NCBI GenBank assembly: GCA_039707465.1
Contig: CM077644.1
Location: forward strand, 101,943,375 to 102,007,374
Direction: 5' to 3'
Source of the DNA: Rhabdophis nuchalis
Lineage: Eukaryota > Chordata > Lepidosauria > Squamata > Natricidae
Length of the DNA: 64,000 bases
The notes beneath the pieces were generated by a model, which worked only from the letters and a program-made list of their open reading frames with translations, did no database searches and was not told the origin of the DNA. Below, piece by piece: positions 22,801-36,065 of the stretch (the stretch's first letter is position 1; the number at the start of each line of letters is the position of its first letter). A program made the position numbers and the translations under genes.

Positions 22801-24892
22801 AATAGTTTTTAACTATTTTGTACATGTTATAGCCAATGTAGCTAGATTTTATATTGTCTTTTGATACTGATTTTATGAATGGTCTAACTATGTAATTTTA
22901 TGTGCAACATTCCATTGCATTCAGTTATGTCTAGCTATACAACAAGACCTACAGAATAACATGCATGTAGTGTATAGAAATAATGGGTGGTAGGATGAAA
23001 AAAAAGGAAGGAAGTATATCTTAATCGACTGATAATGACATGGAATTTACTTTGGGATTTTGAAGCAAAATTTAGCAGATCATAAATAGCATCCATTATG
23101 ACCTTAATACTCAGTTTACATTAACACCATATAACAACTTATTGTTATTGTTAGTATTATACTTAATGCTGGGTCTATCTTAGAAATGAAAATTCTGAAT
23201 TTAATTTATTTTTAAATAGCCAAATAGATTTGTTATAAAAAATAAATATTATCTACTATTGCTTTGTGGATTCAGATATAAGCAATCTTCATTTTAAGCC
23301 TATATTAACATAAGACTTACTCATTGTTAATATAAATTATTAAAAGTTAAATCAGGATGAAAGGTTAGATTCTCAGTTGGAGTGATCATGAAGTCATTTG
23401 TCACTCAGCGTCTATTAATAACTACAAATCTGTTGACCTAAGAAATGTGCATGGTTGTTAAATACAAATTTATAATATGTACTTACAAATATATATATAT
23501 CTGTACAACATTTGTTAGCATGAGTGCTAGCATGAATATTACAATACATGTACAACATTTGTTAGCATGAATGTTAATCTTCAAAATATATACTAAACTT
23601 GCCATTTTAATTTTGGAATCAGAACGGAATCTGAGGTTGGACATTAGAGCAGCTAGAAAACGCTACTAAAATATTAATGACTCAAATGAATACTTTAGCT
23701 TATTGAAATGCACACACATGTACGCCCAAGATGATAATAAGTATTCAGAGCTTTTCATGTTGCTTTGGAAGGTTAAAGAGAATGTGCCAAAATGTTTCCC
23801 ATTAACATGCTTTAATTATTCTAAAGGGTTTTTTCTTGATGTTGATTTTAAAAATTCATTTCTGCCTTCAGGTCATTATAAAATAAATACCTGTTTGGGG
23901 AGACAGTCCTTTCTATAAAGAATGGTATGATAATTCTGCCACATATTGTCTTAAGTCTTTGTATCATTGACAACAATGGGAATGACAAACCTATGCTGAT
24001 AATTAATAAAACACTTGGCCTTTTCTATAACTTTCATGTGATACTAGAGCATTGTTTCAGCATGCGGTCCTTTAAAGAGACAGTCAGCTGCGAAAGAGGG
24101 TTACCAGGACTACTAAAACTGTTGAATGGTCAGACTCCTCTTTGGACTATGCTGTCATTCATTATTGGATGTCCTTGAGGGCACTTGAGTAAAGTGATAA
24201 TTCTGAAGAGCCCTCCGTGATAACACAAAGTGTTAAAGAGGAATGCAAGTAAAGCTAGAAGATTGTCTTTGCTGGCACTTTTTTCTGAATGAAGTTGTTT
24301 GAGGCCAGCAGCTTCATAGGCCAGATAGTACAAAGAAGCAAGGATAACTCAAGAAGAGCTAGGAGATCAATCTTAAGATCCAAATGGTCACCTTTGTTTC
24401 AGTTCTTTGAGATGCTTGCCTTACATTATTATTTGTGGAACTTCAACCTGTATATTTGGTCAGTTATCATTTTATAAACTGAACTGTAAGCATTGTATGA
24501 GAGGACTGAGTGATTTATGTAATAGAAGACTGGGAGCTTTCCAATGAACCATGTGAAACAGTTCATTAAAATGTTTATGCATTTGGCCGCTTAATGAAAT
24601 GGAAGTTTTACTGCTGACTTATACAACCTTGACAATGTTTAGGCTAAAATAAAAGGACTTGATTGTAATTTAACCCAAGTTGTGATCATCTTCATTTTCT
24701 CAAGTTCACATCATCATCATCATTTTCAACCTTCTGACAAGCCATTATTCAATTTTGATTTTAGTGATTTAGACACCTTAGGAAAAAGATAAACATACTT
24801 GGTTTTCGCAATCCCATGTGGCTAAGAGATCTCTCCCATTCAAGACGTAAAAAATACACCAGCTAGGTTCCTCCCATGCTGCATGAGGGCCA
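22801..24892. other. Intergenic DNA, no gene recognised
   Basis: About 2.1 kb without recognised repeats. A direct repeat of 'gtacaacatttgttagcatg' occurs at about 23502 and 23550. Several stretches (for example 24060-24680) look unique and non-repetitive and are candidates for conserved non-coding DNA. Confidence 0.4.
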
Positions 24893-24945
24893 AAACATAA
24901 GAAGAGTCATGCTAGATCTGATCAATGGCCCCGTGCATTTATTAA
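24893..24945 (-). mobile_element. CR1 LINE fragment
   Basis: 'aaaacataagaagagtcatg' followed by 'ctagatctgatcaatggccc' is the reverse-strand start of a CR1 3' end ('cataagaa...gccatgctggatc' type). Confidence 0.6.
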
Positions 24946-25283
24946 TTAAAAGATTGTATATTCCTTGTATAATTTGATGAAGCCTAGAGTGCTTCATTAT
25001 ACAAATAATAACAGAAAAAATAAACATTAAACGAAGTTAAGGGCTAGATCAGCAAAACTAAAGAAGACGTAGAACACAAACAAAAGACCTACATTCCTAA
25101 ACCTCCGTTGTGTACAATGGGACGAATGAGAGTTAGTCCTATAGAAAAGGAGTCACTCCAGAGGGGGTGCCTCTCTTTTAAATGGTGAAATGACAACATT
25201 TAAAAGCTATGGCACTGAAGCCTGGGAGACTATTACCAATGGAAAACTAATTTTAGGCTCCAACTGGTTAATAATTTTATATA

Positions 25284-25350
25284 CTACAGGTAGTTCTTCA
25301 GTTATGATGGCAATGAGGACTGGGGTTCTGTCACTAAGCAATATATAATG
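25284..25350. mobile_element. mariner-like element, one end only
   Basis: 'tactacaggtagttcttcag' followed by 'tcactaagcaatata' matches the left end of the family at 7913 and 17667. The rest is absent. Confidence 0.6.
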
Positions 25351-25439
25351 TATTCAGAAAGTATTCATTCCCACTTTTGTCAATTTTATGTGGCAGCCTG
25401 ATTTTACAGTTGTTGAAATTTATTTTTTCCCTCATTAAT

Positions 25440-25905
25440 CGGCACTCAGTACTCCCTCGCAGTACTCCTCGTGCTCCATACATCCCTTAGACCGATACGC
25501 TCCCACAGAGAGGGCCTTCTCAGGGTGCCGTCGGCCGGACAATGCCGACTGGCGACACTCAGGGGAAGAGCCTTCTCTCTGGCGGGCCCTGCCCTTTGGA
25601 ACGACCTACCCCCTGAACTCCGGACCATCACCGACCTCCGCCTCTTCCGCCAATGTCTAAAGACATACTTTTTTCATCAAGCCGGCCTAGCCTAACCTCC
25701 CATGGGGACTGTAGAAAAGTTTTAAATTGGGTTTTAATTAATAATTGGTTTTAGCACAGGTTTGGGATCTAATATATATTTTAAATTATTTATGTTCTAT
25801 TTTTGTATGTTTTTTAAATCTCCTGTGCGCCGCCCTGGGTCCTTTGCAGAGAAGGGCGGGATATAAATGTAATAAAATAAATAAATAAATAAATAAATAA
25901 AATAA
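25440..25905 (+). mobile_element. L2-like LINE, 5'-truncated, plus strand
   Basis: The + strand reads LRPIRSHREGLLRVPSAGQCRLATLRGRAFSLAGPALWNDLPPELRTITDLRLFR and ends in AGLA (stop near 25693), followed by a 3' UTR with 'gccgccctgggtcctttg' and an (AAATA)n tail at about 25868-25905. It is the only long plus-strand L2-like copy in the window. Only the last 70 or so RT residues remain. Confidence 0.93.
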
Positions 25906-26149
25906 TGACAAAGGGAAAACAGAATTTTAAAAATGCCTGTAAATTTATTAATGCTCACAACCCCGAGCACTAACTCTGTCTTTACTGTAAGGTTACATTA
26001 CAGGATTTTGCAAGCCTGAAAGAATTTCTCTCCTCTTCTCCTTTTAGGAAACTAGGGAAGGCCCGTTCTGAAATGCTTCCCATGCCCTATGACTGAGAAT
26101 TTTGTTGCAGCAATTATCACGTACAGAGCTAATTCAATATACTTTGAGG

Positions 26150-26290
26150 AGAGTTGCTCCATCACTGTAGGCTTTCAAGAAAAGATTGGATAAACATTTA
26201 TCCAGGATGGTATAAGGATTTCTGTTTTAGGCAGGAGATTAGACTAAAGACCTCCAAGCGACCTTCCAGCTCTATGATTTTTGGATTTAC
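26150..26290 (+). mobile_element. CR1 LINE 3' end
   Basis: 'gaaaagattggataaacatt', 'gactaaagacctccaagcga' and 'ccttccagctctatgatttt' are the CR1 3' end in sense orientation, with a different terminal repeat from the copies at 7436 and 22095. Confidence 0.85.
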
Positions 26291-26516
26291 GTGATGGTTG
26301 TTTAGTCTTTTCACCTATCTGTTCACCTGGCTGCCAAGATCATTCCCACATCCCATTATAAGTATTTCTATTACTGTCCATGAGGCAGAGATTTCTATAA
26401 TAGTAATTGCAAGATTTGTGGAGCATCGTATCTTGAATTTTCTGTAGGCAGAGAGGAGGCTCTGTTATACCCAAAACAGTATTCTAAAGCACTACAGTGA
26501 CTTATCTGTAAGTATA

Positions 26517-26865
26517 AAGGTAAAGGTAAATGTTCCACTCGCACATATGTGCTAGTCATTCCTGACTCTAGGGGGAAGTGCTCATCTCCATTTCAGAGCC
26601 AGCACTCCAAAGACGTCTCAGTGGTCATGTGGCCGGCATGACTAAACACTGAAAGTGGACGGAACGCTGTTACCTTCTCACCAAAGGTGGTTCCTTTTTT
26701 CTACTTGCATTTTTACATTGTTTCGAACTGCTAGGTTGGCAGAAGTGGGAAAAGTAACAGGAGCTCATTCCATTACATGGTGCTAGAGATTTGAACCATT
26801 GAATTGTCGATGTTTCTGATCGACAAGCTCAGCATCTTAGCTACCTAGTCACCGCGTCTCTCATA
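26517..26865 (-). mobile_element. tRNA-derived SINE with 10-bp target-site duplication
   Basis: The left end 'aaggtaaaggtaaatgttcc' is followed by 'ggtcatgtggccggcatgac' and 'aactgctaggttggcagaag'. The right end (26780-26860) is, in reverse complement, a tRNA-like head containing 'ggttcaaatctctagc' (B-box-like). TGTAAGTATA flanks it at 26507-26516 and 26866-26875. It differs from the Sauria-type SINE at 8796. It is abundant in squamate genomes as I recall them, but the family name is left open. Confidence 0.85.
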
Positions 26866-26875
26866 TGTAAGTATA

Positions 26876-27667
26876 CTACATCTCTTGGATTGCATTGGGA
26901 TCCAATAAAGACCAGGAATAAATTCCAATGCATTTATAAATTCTCTTTATTCCTGTTGCAGAGATTCTTGTGCAGTAGTTGCTTAATCACAGTTTTAAAA
27001 GAATTTACATCAAAGGGAGCTTGGAAACTGCCTGTTGCCAGACTAAGCATCAAGTTTCTAAATGGCCACTCTTTTCTCATCTTACTTGAATGAACATGGA
27101 CCATCAATTTCTTTGTAAGGTGAAGTAAATGTAAAGCAGTGGTTTAGCATCCTATACATTATCTTGCTTTTATGGTTACAAATTGCATACTTATGTGCAC
27201 TGACCCATATCTCATACTGGTTATCGGTAGCTAGTTGCAGGTTATTGTTCCAATAGTGTATTAGGGCCTCAAAATGAAATCTGATCCGAAAAGGTATCTA
27301 AGGCAGTTGCATGATTGGAACAATTTTGCTGTTTGTCATAGTTGTGAACTATATATTGTGACAGGGGTTTAAAAATGGAAGCAAAGGAACCCCAATAAAA
27401 GGCCAATTCGATGAACTAATTGTCTTAATTAATAGTCACATTCAATTGTCTCAAATAATATTCACATTTTCTTGTTCCAAACTTTATAAACTTACTTTAA
27501 GAGAGCTGAAATCTCTTTTTCTATCTGAGTTTTCCCAAACTCTACTGACTTTAATTGTAAATGTAAATGCTCCTGGGTCCTGGATCATATCAACTTGATG
27601 TCTATAATTGATAGGCAAACATTTTTTACAGACGGCTAAATGGTAAGTCTAAAATATAATATCTGCA

Positions 27668-27669
<2 letters not shown>
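26876..27669. other. Intergenic DNA, no gene recognised
   Basis: Unique-looking AT-rich sequence without recognised features. Confidence 0.4.

Positions 27670-27698
<29 letters not shown>
27670..27698. repeat. (AT)n microsatellite
   Basis: About 14 AT units, immediately left of a fragment of the palindrome family. Confidence 0.93.
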
Positions 27699-27699
<1 letters not shown>

Positions 27700-27701
<2 letters not shown>

Positions 27702-27835
27702 ATTGTTTCACAACAACCTGTTATTATTAGGCCCCAATTAAAGGGAGGAGACATACTGTTTCCCTTACTGCTCATCGGCTCATCGCTAGAGACCATCCAA
27801 ACAGCAAGCCAAGAATTACGTTGTATAATATTTTA
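27700..27835. mobile_element. Fragment of the element that forms the 47.4-kb palindrome
   Basis: 'gccccaattaaagggaggag' followed by 'acatactg' and later 'ctcatcgctagagaccatcc' matches, with divergence, the loop of the palindrome at 47599-47656 and the segment 47885-48005. It lies between two TA-rich microsatellites, as the copies near 47.4 and 47.9 kb do. Confidence 0.7.
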
Positions 27836-27872
27836 GATATGTGTGTTATTGATCAGCTGATAAAATTAACAC

Positions 27873-27976
<104 letters not shown>

Positions 27977-28679
27977 TCTTTTGTAGAAGGGGTCAGAGAC
28001 ATTAGGAAGTTAAAAGAGAGTGTGGGCTCTGCCTTTGCACTTTTAACCTGTTTGCTTGATGTGTTTCTATAATTGATCCCATACACTGGCTTGTAGAGAA
28101 TTTCTTGTCAATTATCATATTGCAAAAAAATCACATTTATTTAGAAAGGAATTCACATTTGGATTGGGACACTACACAGAATGCCCAGCAATTTACAATA
28201 CTCATTTAATAATAAAAATTATTAAAAAGGAACAATTGAAAGCACTACAGAAGCTTGTAATTGGCTGTTTTAATATCACAATTTTAGAAAGAAAGAAGGA
28301 AAGAAAGAAATCCTAAATTAAATCTGAAATGGATTAAAATGGATCCCTCCATGATAATTGCTACATAATTTTGTTTGGATTGTAATTTGTGGTGTTATTT
28401 TTATGGCTGACATGAGACATAATATGTTTCCCAGGTTTTGCAATTGCCAGCCGACAAATGGAATCTGTCAGAAAATATTTGCAGCTTCCCTTTGTGAAGG
28501 TTGTAAGACTTTGGAATACAATTGCATGCCACAATTATTTAATACATATATCCATGATTTTTTTTTAATGAGGTAATAAAAACTACAAACAGATTCAGCA
28601 CAATATTCTTGTTCGTTATAGCAGTAGATTATTTTACAGGATTTCAGATCAACAGCTTTCATTCTCAAATGGAAGCATC
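27977..28679. other. Intergenic DNA, no gene recognised
   Basis: A small GAAA-rich patch at 28290-28310; otherwise nothing recognised. Confidence 0.4.
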
Positions 28680-28687
28680 CTCTATGC

Positions 28688-28822
28688 CAGGGGTCTCCAA
28701 CCTTTGCAACTTTAAGTCTGAAGGACTTCAGTTCCCAGAATTCTCCAGCCAGCTTTGCTGACTGGAGAATTCTGGGAGCTGAAGTCCTTCAGGCTTAAAG
28801 CTGCAAAGGTTGGAGACCCCTG
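28688..28822. mobile_element. hAT-type hairpin element with perfect 8-bp target site
   Basis: 135-bp near-palindrome beginning 'caggggtctccaaccttt' and ending 'aaaggttggagacccctg'. The stem extends about 60 bp with a few mismatches. CTCTATGC flanks it at 28680-28687 and 28823-28830. Same length and family as 5629-5763. Confidence 0.94.
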
Positions 28823-29029
28823 CTCTATGCTCAGCACTAATATCAACCAGTTTGGATGCACAAGACACCTCAGAAATTTCAGATTGTGGAGAAAGCAACT
28901 GTTTGTTATTGGGGTGATAATGTTGGTGAAATTATTACTTCACTTAGTACTTTTATTACAATTTGCCTTCAGCGAATAATACTGCTTAAAAATTGGCATA
29001 CATCAATTATGACAAATATCCATTATTGA

Positions 29030-29205
29030 CACAATTAATCAGTGGAATTAATCCCAGAATTGTGGGTGCTTCATCTCTGGGAATTAAAAAAAAAAAAAAA
29101 GATTGGACAATCATTAGTTCCAGATCATAAAAGGTCTTCTGTTTTGGGGTTGGGACTAGAAGATGTCCAAGATCCCTTTCAGTTCTATGATTCTATGATT
29201 TATTA
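29030..29205 (+). mobile_element. CR1 LINE 3' end
   Basis: 'aattaatcagtggaattaat', then an A tract (29086-29100), 'gggactagaagatgtccaag' and the terminal 'ttctatgattctatgattt' repeats. Sense orientation, decayed. Confidence 0.85.
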
Positions 29206-29312
29206 TAAATCATTAAATGCTCTTGAAAGAGGTATTTCACCAAGTGAAGTAGCAAGAATGATCTAGATTCCCAGTGATGTGCAGAGAGAACTGGAAGATG
29301 GTATCAAAGAAG

Positions 29313-29874
<562 letters not shown>

Positions 29875-29882
29875 CAAAGAAG

Positions 29883-32800
29883 CCATGGAAATCGTAGAAA
29901 GGCATGTCTGCTTGAACAATTGGAAGTGAAGTGCTTTGTTTCCATTCCTGTGCATTGCAAAACACTTCTTTTGAAGGCTCTGCACATAGTCCACATGCTT
30001 CATAATGTGGTAAATTGTGCTGTAACGTAGTTGAAGCAGAAAGATGTTTATAATCCTTCGTGCCAAAAGGTGCAAAGACCATCCTGGCTATGTGAACAAG
30101 CTAGGTATAGAAAGTTCTCTAGGTAAGGCTTCAGTAATTTATCATAAGGGGCAACAATATTATTGAGGGCAACTAATTTTATAAATAAAGGCAACCAGAT
30201 CTATCAAAGGTTCTTAATATTTAAAACATTAAAGCACGAAGAATGCAAAGGGCAGAGATATGCAATGGGGTAGAAAGACTGAACAAGTCTGAAAGCTGTG
30301 GGTCAGTATATCTTGAAAGCACAAGGCTGGGAAAAGCTGCATTCAGAAATAATGATCACATATGTGTCATTGGCTGCTAGAGCCCTGTAACACAGCAAAG
30401 TCTATTAGGAAACCTAAGTTGGATTTCCCCTTTAATTTGCTCCAGAACAAGGCAGATGGTTGTATCCGGCCACCATACATATTTTCCTTAATGAAGGAGA
30501 CTTAGTGTGGTACACTGATGTAGATGTCAGCAGATAACCCATGAACAAAGGAAGGAATTCATCAGATGGTATTTTGCATCTGTGAGGATCTTTAAAAAAG
30601 TTAAGGGGTATCCTCAGCTGCATAATTAAAGCTAGCCACTTAAAAAAAATGTATGTTGTATGCAACACAGTAAAATAGAGGTGTGGTTTTCATTATGCTA
30701 CAGTGACCACTATTTTCCTTTAGGAAATAATTTGGGAATGTATTTAGCTTTGGATAATTGTTAAAATTATTTTAGGATATGCAATGCATATGTCTTGAAA
30801 TGGTAGGAAACATTGCCACTGATTTTCTGCAATGCTAGTAAGAAAGTGCTTCATAAACTACACAGTAATAAGTATCCATAGGGGTATCAGACATGCTGAG
30901 CAAAAAGGATGCAGCCAAAGCAAATTCCATAAAGATATCCTCCATCTCCTTGTTAGTACATACTACTTGTTTCAGTCATGGATAATCTTTTCTACTATTT
31001 CACAACAAGGTATTTTTGTACCACAACAATATCTTGTTCTTTTCTTTCGGGTCCTATCAAACTACCTTAATACAACTCTGAATGTTCTACTGCCAAGTCC
31101 ATTAGTACTCTATTAGTACATGGGATGTATGTTACCCATTTTCTGAATACTCCTGCCTCCTCTGCCTTCAGGTTCTTGCTGACATTTAGGTACTTATTGC
31201 AATCTTTTAAAAGCCTTCTTTATTTCAGCATCCTTCTTTCATCTCCATGTTTTTATGCCTTTATTGCCAAATCGCTTAGCTTTTCTTCAGGCTTTCATTT
31301 ACAGATTACTTCATATTGCATTTCCCCCCCAGCTTTTCTGGGCCTTTCAAAATAGTTTTTTTAGACTATTATTAGTCAACCAGTTCAATCTATTATTATT
31401 AAAATGCTATTTAGGCTAATCAGAATCAGAGACTTTATTAGAACAAATAGATTATAGAGTTAACCATTACATATGAATAAAATGGAAAGATATGGTTTCA
31501 TCCCTGTTGTATTTGAAATTATAAAAATCATATTGATACACATGCAGAATGATAAGCATCTTTAGGTTTGTACCATTATATGTTAAAAAAAATTTTTTTT
31601 AAATAGAATTAATATTCCTTGGAAAACATTGCCTATTTCTGGATGTGTGTACATAGACAGAAGCAATAGATTAAATTATGTGTAAATCTAGCTTATCATT
31701 GTCCTCATAATGGACAATGCTCATAATTAAAATGCTGGCAGGAAAAATATTGGATAGAAATATACACATTTAATTCACCAGCAATGTACCATAAGGAGGC
31801 TGATTTTATTGTTCTTAAATTAGTTTATTTTATTGTTCTTAAATTAGTTTATGTTTGGCAGAGAGGAATTTTTAAAATTCCAATGATGAACTGAAGCCAG
31901 AAAACAGGTGCTTGCAGATGAATGAAAAGGAAATAATAGTTAAATTCAAAATCTTTAGGTAAAAGGTACAATTATACAAATAAATTATGTGAATTATAAT
32001 TAAATTGAACCGGTTTGAACTCAGTTGCAAATTAGGTGAGCCAGCTGGTTTGACATTACAGTATATAAAAAAGTGTGTATAAGATAATTTTTTAAAAATA
32101 GCATTTATTTATAAACTATAGAAACCAAATAGTGATGCATACAGTATTTAATTTTTAATTTTTTAAAAATAGACTGGCTTTAAGGTCACTACTGCTTTTC
32201 TCTATTTATCTTGTACTGTTTTGGCATTTACACTTATTGAAAATTAGTTATGTTTCCAACTGAATAATTTCCAGATCAGAAGCTCATTAATTCAGTCACG
32301 ACTGGCTTTGGCAGAAGTTTCATTTAAGGGACAAGAGCGCTGAAGTTAGAAACATGTTTGTCTCTTTTTTTTCATGAATAGCCTATGTCTATTCTCTATG
32401 AAATTGATGTCAAAAAAGTATTATATATTTTCTGTGGGAAATAGAAGGCTGCCCTCTACTATCCTTGTCAGGTCGTCGTATCCTTTTAATCATACTTTTC
32501 ATTTCAGTACATTGAAATTTCCGTTACCAAGGACAACATCATAAATAAAAGTGTTTGTGAAATTTTTACCTGCAGCTTCCTAACTTTGTGCATTAAGCAT
32601 GAGACTAGCAGAGAGGTGGTCAAATGTGAAAATTTATAATCATTTATTACGTACGGCTGAAGCGAGAAGGGAATAAAAGCGTGAAGGCATACATCTATAA
32701 ACTGGAGCAGAAAAGCTTAAATGAAAAGTAAAGTGAATTTCTGTGTCTTGTCATAAAGTAATGAGAAGCTAGAGCTTTTATTCATAGCAACCCAAGATGC

Positions 32801-33369
32801 ATTTACTCTCAATCTAGCTTCAGCAGTAAATGCTCTTCTGATGTATTGCTTCACACTTACAAAGAAATATTTGTGCTCTACATAATCGTATAGTTAGGAG
32901 AATTACTGCACGGTTGAGAAGATTCTATAAAGGTTTATAGCTGATGATGTTACTGTAATTTAATCATGATCTAGCTAATGTAGTACTTTAATATCACAGG
33001 TTACTTTTTTATTTACCATTTATTAGTAACTGACAGAGTCAATCATCACTACATCATAAACAAATCATGGAGAATTCTGGTGCAACCTTACAATGCTGGA
33101 TCAGATGCAGTGTAGTGTTTTTATAGAACAAGTCCCATAATGAGTTAACCATCAAATTGTTATTTAACTGAATGTTGCTCATCTTAATCCATTGGCCAGT
33201 GGAAACCCTGGTTCATTTACTCTATGAATACAATTAGTATGGTATGTGGTACAAACTCACCAAACATGTTGACAGTCACTAAGTGCAATGATGAGGGTTG
33301 ACATCCTAAGAAGTTTAAGCATCTCAAAAATATTAAGAAAGCTTGACAAGGTTCCTTTCCCTTGGATTC
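29883..33369. other. Intergenic DNA, no gene recognised
   Basis: About 3.5 kb, AT-rich, without a recognised transposon or exon. A 20-bp direct duplication ('tttattgttcttaaattagt') occurs at about 31806 and 31829. Stretches such as 32250-33000 look unique and could be conserved non-coding DNA. Confidence 0.4.
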
Positions 33370-33377
33370 GTATAAGG

Positions 33378-34091
33378 CATGGGTCCTCAAACTATGACCT
33401 TGGGGGCTACATGCAGCCCGCTGAAGCCATTCATCCAGCCCACACAGGACTATGAAGCTGCCCCACCCACATTGCCCCACCCACCCTTCGGCCCCAGGAG
33501 GCCAAAAAACAAGTGAAAACGGCCTATTTTTGGCCAAAAAATGGGCTGTTTTCCCCGTTTTTGCCTGCAGAATGCTTCTGGAGGTGGCGGAGGTGAAGAA
33601 CGGGATGCACAGATGCCCCAGGAGGCCAAAAAATGGGCCAATTTTTCACCTTCCCCCACCTCCAGAAGATAGAAAGAGAGAAAGATAAACAGAGAGAGAG
33701 AGAGAGATAGACACAGAGAGAGGGAGACAGAGAGAGAGACGTTGATTGTAAGCTCCTTGGGGCTGAGAAGAATTGCTACAAAACTGAGTTTCCTGCAGTA
33801 AACCACTAGACTCCTAAACAGCTGAAAAAACGATCTAGGAAAAAGAAAAGTCAACCAAAAGAGCAACATGCAACAAAAGCAAATAAACACCCCCTGGAGC
33901 AAAACAAATCAAAGTTTAATTTGTGTGCATTGTTTAATGGACTGTTAAATTGTCCATGCCAATTTACCTGACCTAGCCACGCCCACCCAGTCACATGCCC
34001 ACCTAGCCACGCCCACCCAGCCGGTCTGGCCCCCAACAGTCTGAGGGACTGTGCATTGGCCCCCTGTTTAAAAAATGTGAGTACCCCCCCA
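33378..34091. mobile_element. hAT-type element (about 714 bp) with GC-rich core and GA microsatellite
   Basis: The left end 'catgggtcctcaaactatga' and the right end (about 34050-34091, 'cctgtttaaaaaatgtgagt' then 'acccccc') resemble 'caggggtcctcaaact'-type hAT ends. Target sites GTATAAGG (33370-33377) and ATATAAGG (34092-34099) differ by one base. Inside are 'gaggccaaaaaatggg' repeats, a GA-rich tract (33671-33740) and 'cacgcccacccagtcacatg' words. Open frames over it on both strands have no transposase signature. Confidence 0.78.
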
Positions 34092-34099
34092 ATATAAGG

Positions 34100-34926
34100 T
34101 TTATTCTTATTATCAATATGTTAATCCCAAACTAGTTGATGGTTGCCTTTGCCTGGAATTTTAGCAGCAATGTGTTTTGTATTGAGCATCCCCTGGTATT
34201 CCGAAGACAGAATTTATACGAACTGGTAATATTGATTATTAGTGATGGTTTTGTTTTACCTTGTGTGCTTAGCTTAAACTGTCCTTCCAAAATTATTACC
34301 ATAGGAGTACAATTGAGAGAAAAGAAAAACGCTGATGCAGAGCATTGGTACAATTTGGTCTTGAATCTTGGTGATGATTGCTTTAATATAACCCAACCTT
34401 CCAGATTATGGTGTTGTCAGATGGGGTGGGATTAAGAGACCCAATACTCTCAGTCAGCAAGGTCATCAGCAGATAATTAAAAAAAAAATTTTTTTTTGAA
34501 GTTGGGTGAGTATCATTGAATAATATCCATCTTCTTAGGTTATTAGATGGAGTGGGAAATAAAGATACATTAATATATTAAACATGCTTGTAAATGCAAT
34601 TAAGTTGAACCACTTATATGAATTAGTTTCTTGGACTGTAATTTGATATACATTTAAAAAAAGTGATAGGAGTATGCAGCTGCCAGGAATTTAATTCATT
34701 TAAATTACTTGCATAGTATGTGTTACTTACTTGGTAACTTGTAATTTGGGAGGTTATATTTGTAGAGTAGGCATTTTGCAAATAAGCAGCAGAAAGCCGA
34801 AAGGTGAAATAATAGCAAAGGTTTTCTGAAAGCTCTGAGGACAAAGGCTGAGAGCTGTTTGGTATTATATATGGCACTTTCAATGACTCCAGGATTTGCT
34901 GTAATAAAGACTGTGGATGGAAGACC
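34100..34926. other. Intergenic DNA, nothing recognised
   Basis: No exon or transposon end was recognised between the two hAT-type elements. Confidence 0.4.
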
Positions 34927-34934
34927 ATGCACCT

Positions 34935-35149
34935 CAGAGATGGGATTCACTTACCTTCGCTATTGGTTCGCAAATGTGAGTGCATGCGCCACCTCCACAC
35001 ATGTGCACAGCCTTCTGCGCATGCACTTTTGGATTAAAAAAAAGGCCTAAATGGGATGCTGTAGAGCTGGGGGCAAGTGAGCAGGGGCATCCGTGATTTC
35101 CGCTATTTGTTTGGGCAATCCGGTCTGAACCGGTAGAATACCACCACTG
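34935..35149. mobile_element. hAT-type element with perfect 8-bp target site
   Basis: Begins 'cagagatgggattc' and ends with the near-inverse 'gaataccaccactg'. ATGCACCT is duplicated at 34927-34934 and 35150-35157. The interior has 'gcgcatgcac'-type words and 'atccggtctgaaccggtag'. 215 bp, non-coding. Confidence 0.92.
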
Positions 35150-35157
35150 ATGCACCT

Positions 35158-36065
35158 CTATGTATTTGGCTCAAATCACTGCACGTGGCTATGGCATGTT
35201 GAAAATGTGTGCAAGAAAAAGTGCTTGATAGCAGAAAATACTATTTGAATATTTTGAAAGTTAAAATGAAATAAAATTATTGTAATATTTTGTATTGTTA
35301 TTTTGAAAGATCAGCTGAACTTTTCATAGAAATATAATGTTAGAAATGCCAGTCAGCGCACAATAACATGGAAGCTGCTTTATTTGAGTATGTGTCACCC
35401 GGGGAAGTGAAAGCAAGGAAACTTGAAAGGAAAATAAGACGCTATGGTATTTGCAGCTCCTGTAGAAATGAAACCACCTGCTCTTAGCTGACCGTATAAT
35501 CCTGATTATACAGAACCTTCATACTTTTAGGCAAAGCAATTTTAACTATGAATATGTGCTTTAGAAATCTTAGTTATAAATATAAAAGCTAGTATCACCA
35601 ATACAAAGCAGAAAACCACCATATGTTGGGCATTTGATTGCATAAAAAAAAAATTATCAGCACCACAACCTACTCTCTTGATATCTTGCTATCCAAATCT
35701 TCCTCCAAGAAACTGAGGGCACACAATGAGTTTTCCCTTCTTCCCTCCACTTTATTTACACAATATCTGATAGATTAGAAGTGTAGTTCAATTTGGCTGT
35801 GATCATTCTGCTAGTCTTTTAGGCCCAGTAGAATTTAGATCCTAATCGTCTACTTCATCTGTTCCACTATCTATCTGATAGTAATCTAGATGGTCCAGAT
35901 TGTCTCCTTCAAACTTCTGATGAGCCGTGTGTTAAACAAGCTCCTGACCTGAAGCCTTAGTATTTAATATCCTATAGGAATCCTCCTGCCTTTAAACTTT
36001 AATTGACTTTTCCCTTGCTGCTTCTGAATAAAAAAAAACAGAATTTCTCTGCTACTTTCATTTCA
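35158..36065. other. Intergenic DNA, no gene recognised
   Basis: Unique-looking; no recognised repeats or exons. Confidence 0.4.

Noticed and set aside
33217..33902. Overlapping open frames on both strands
   Set aside because: They lie within a hAT-type element with low-complexity GA and purine tracts; no transposase motifs.
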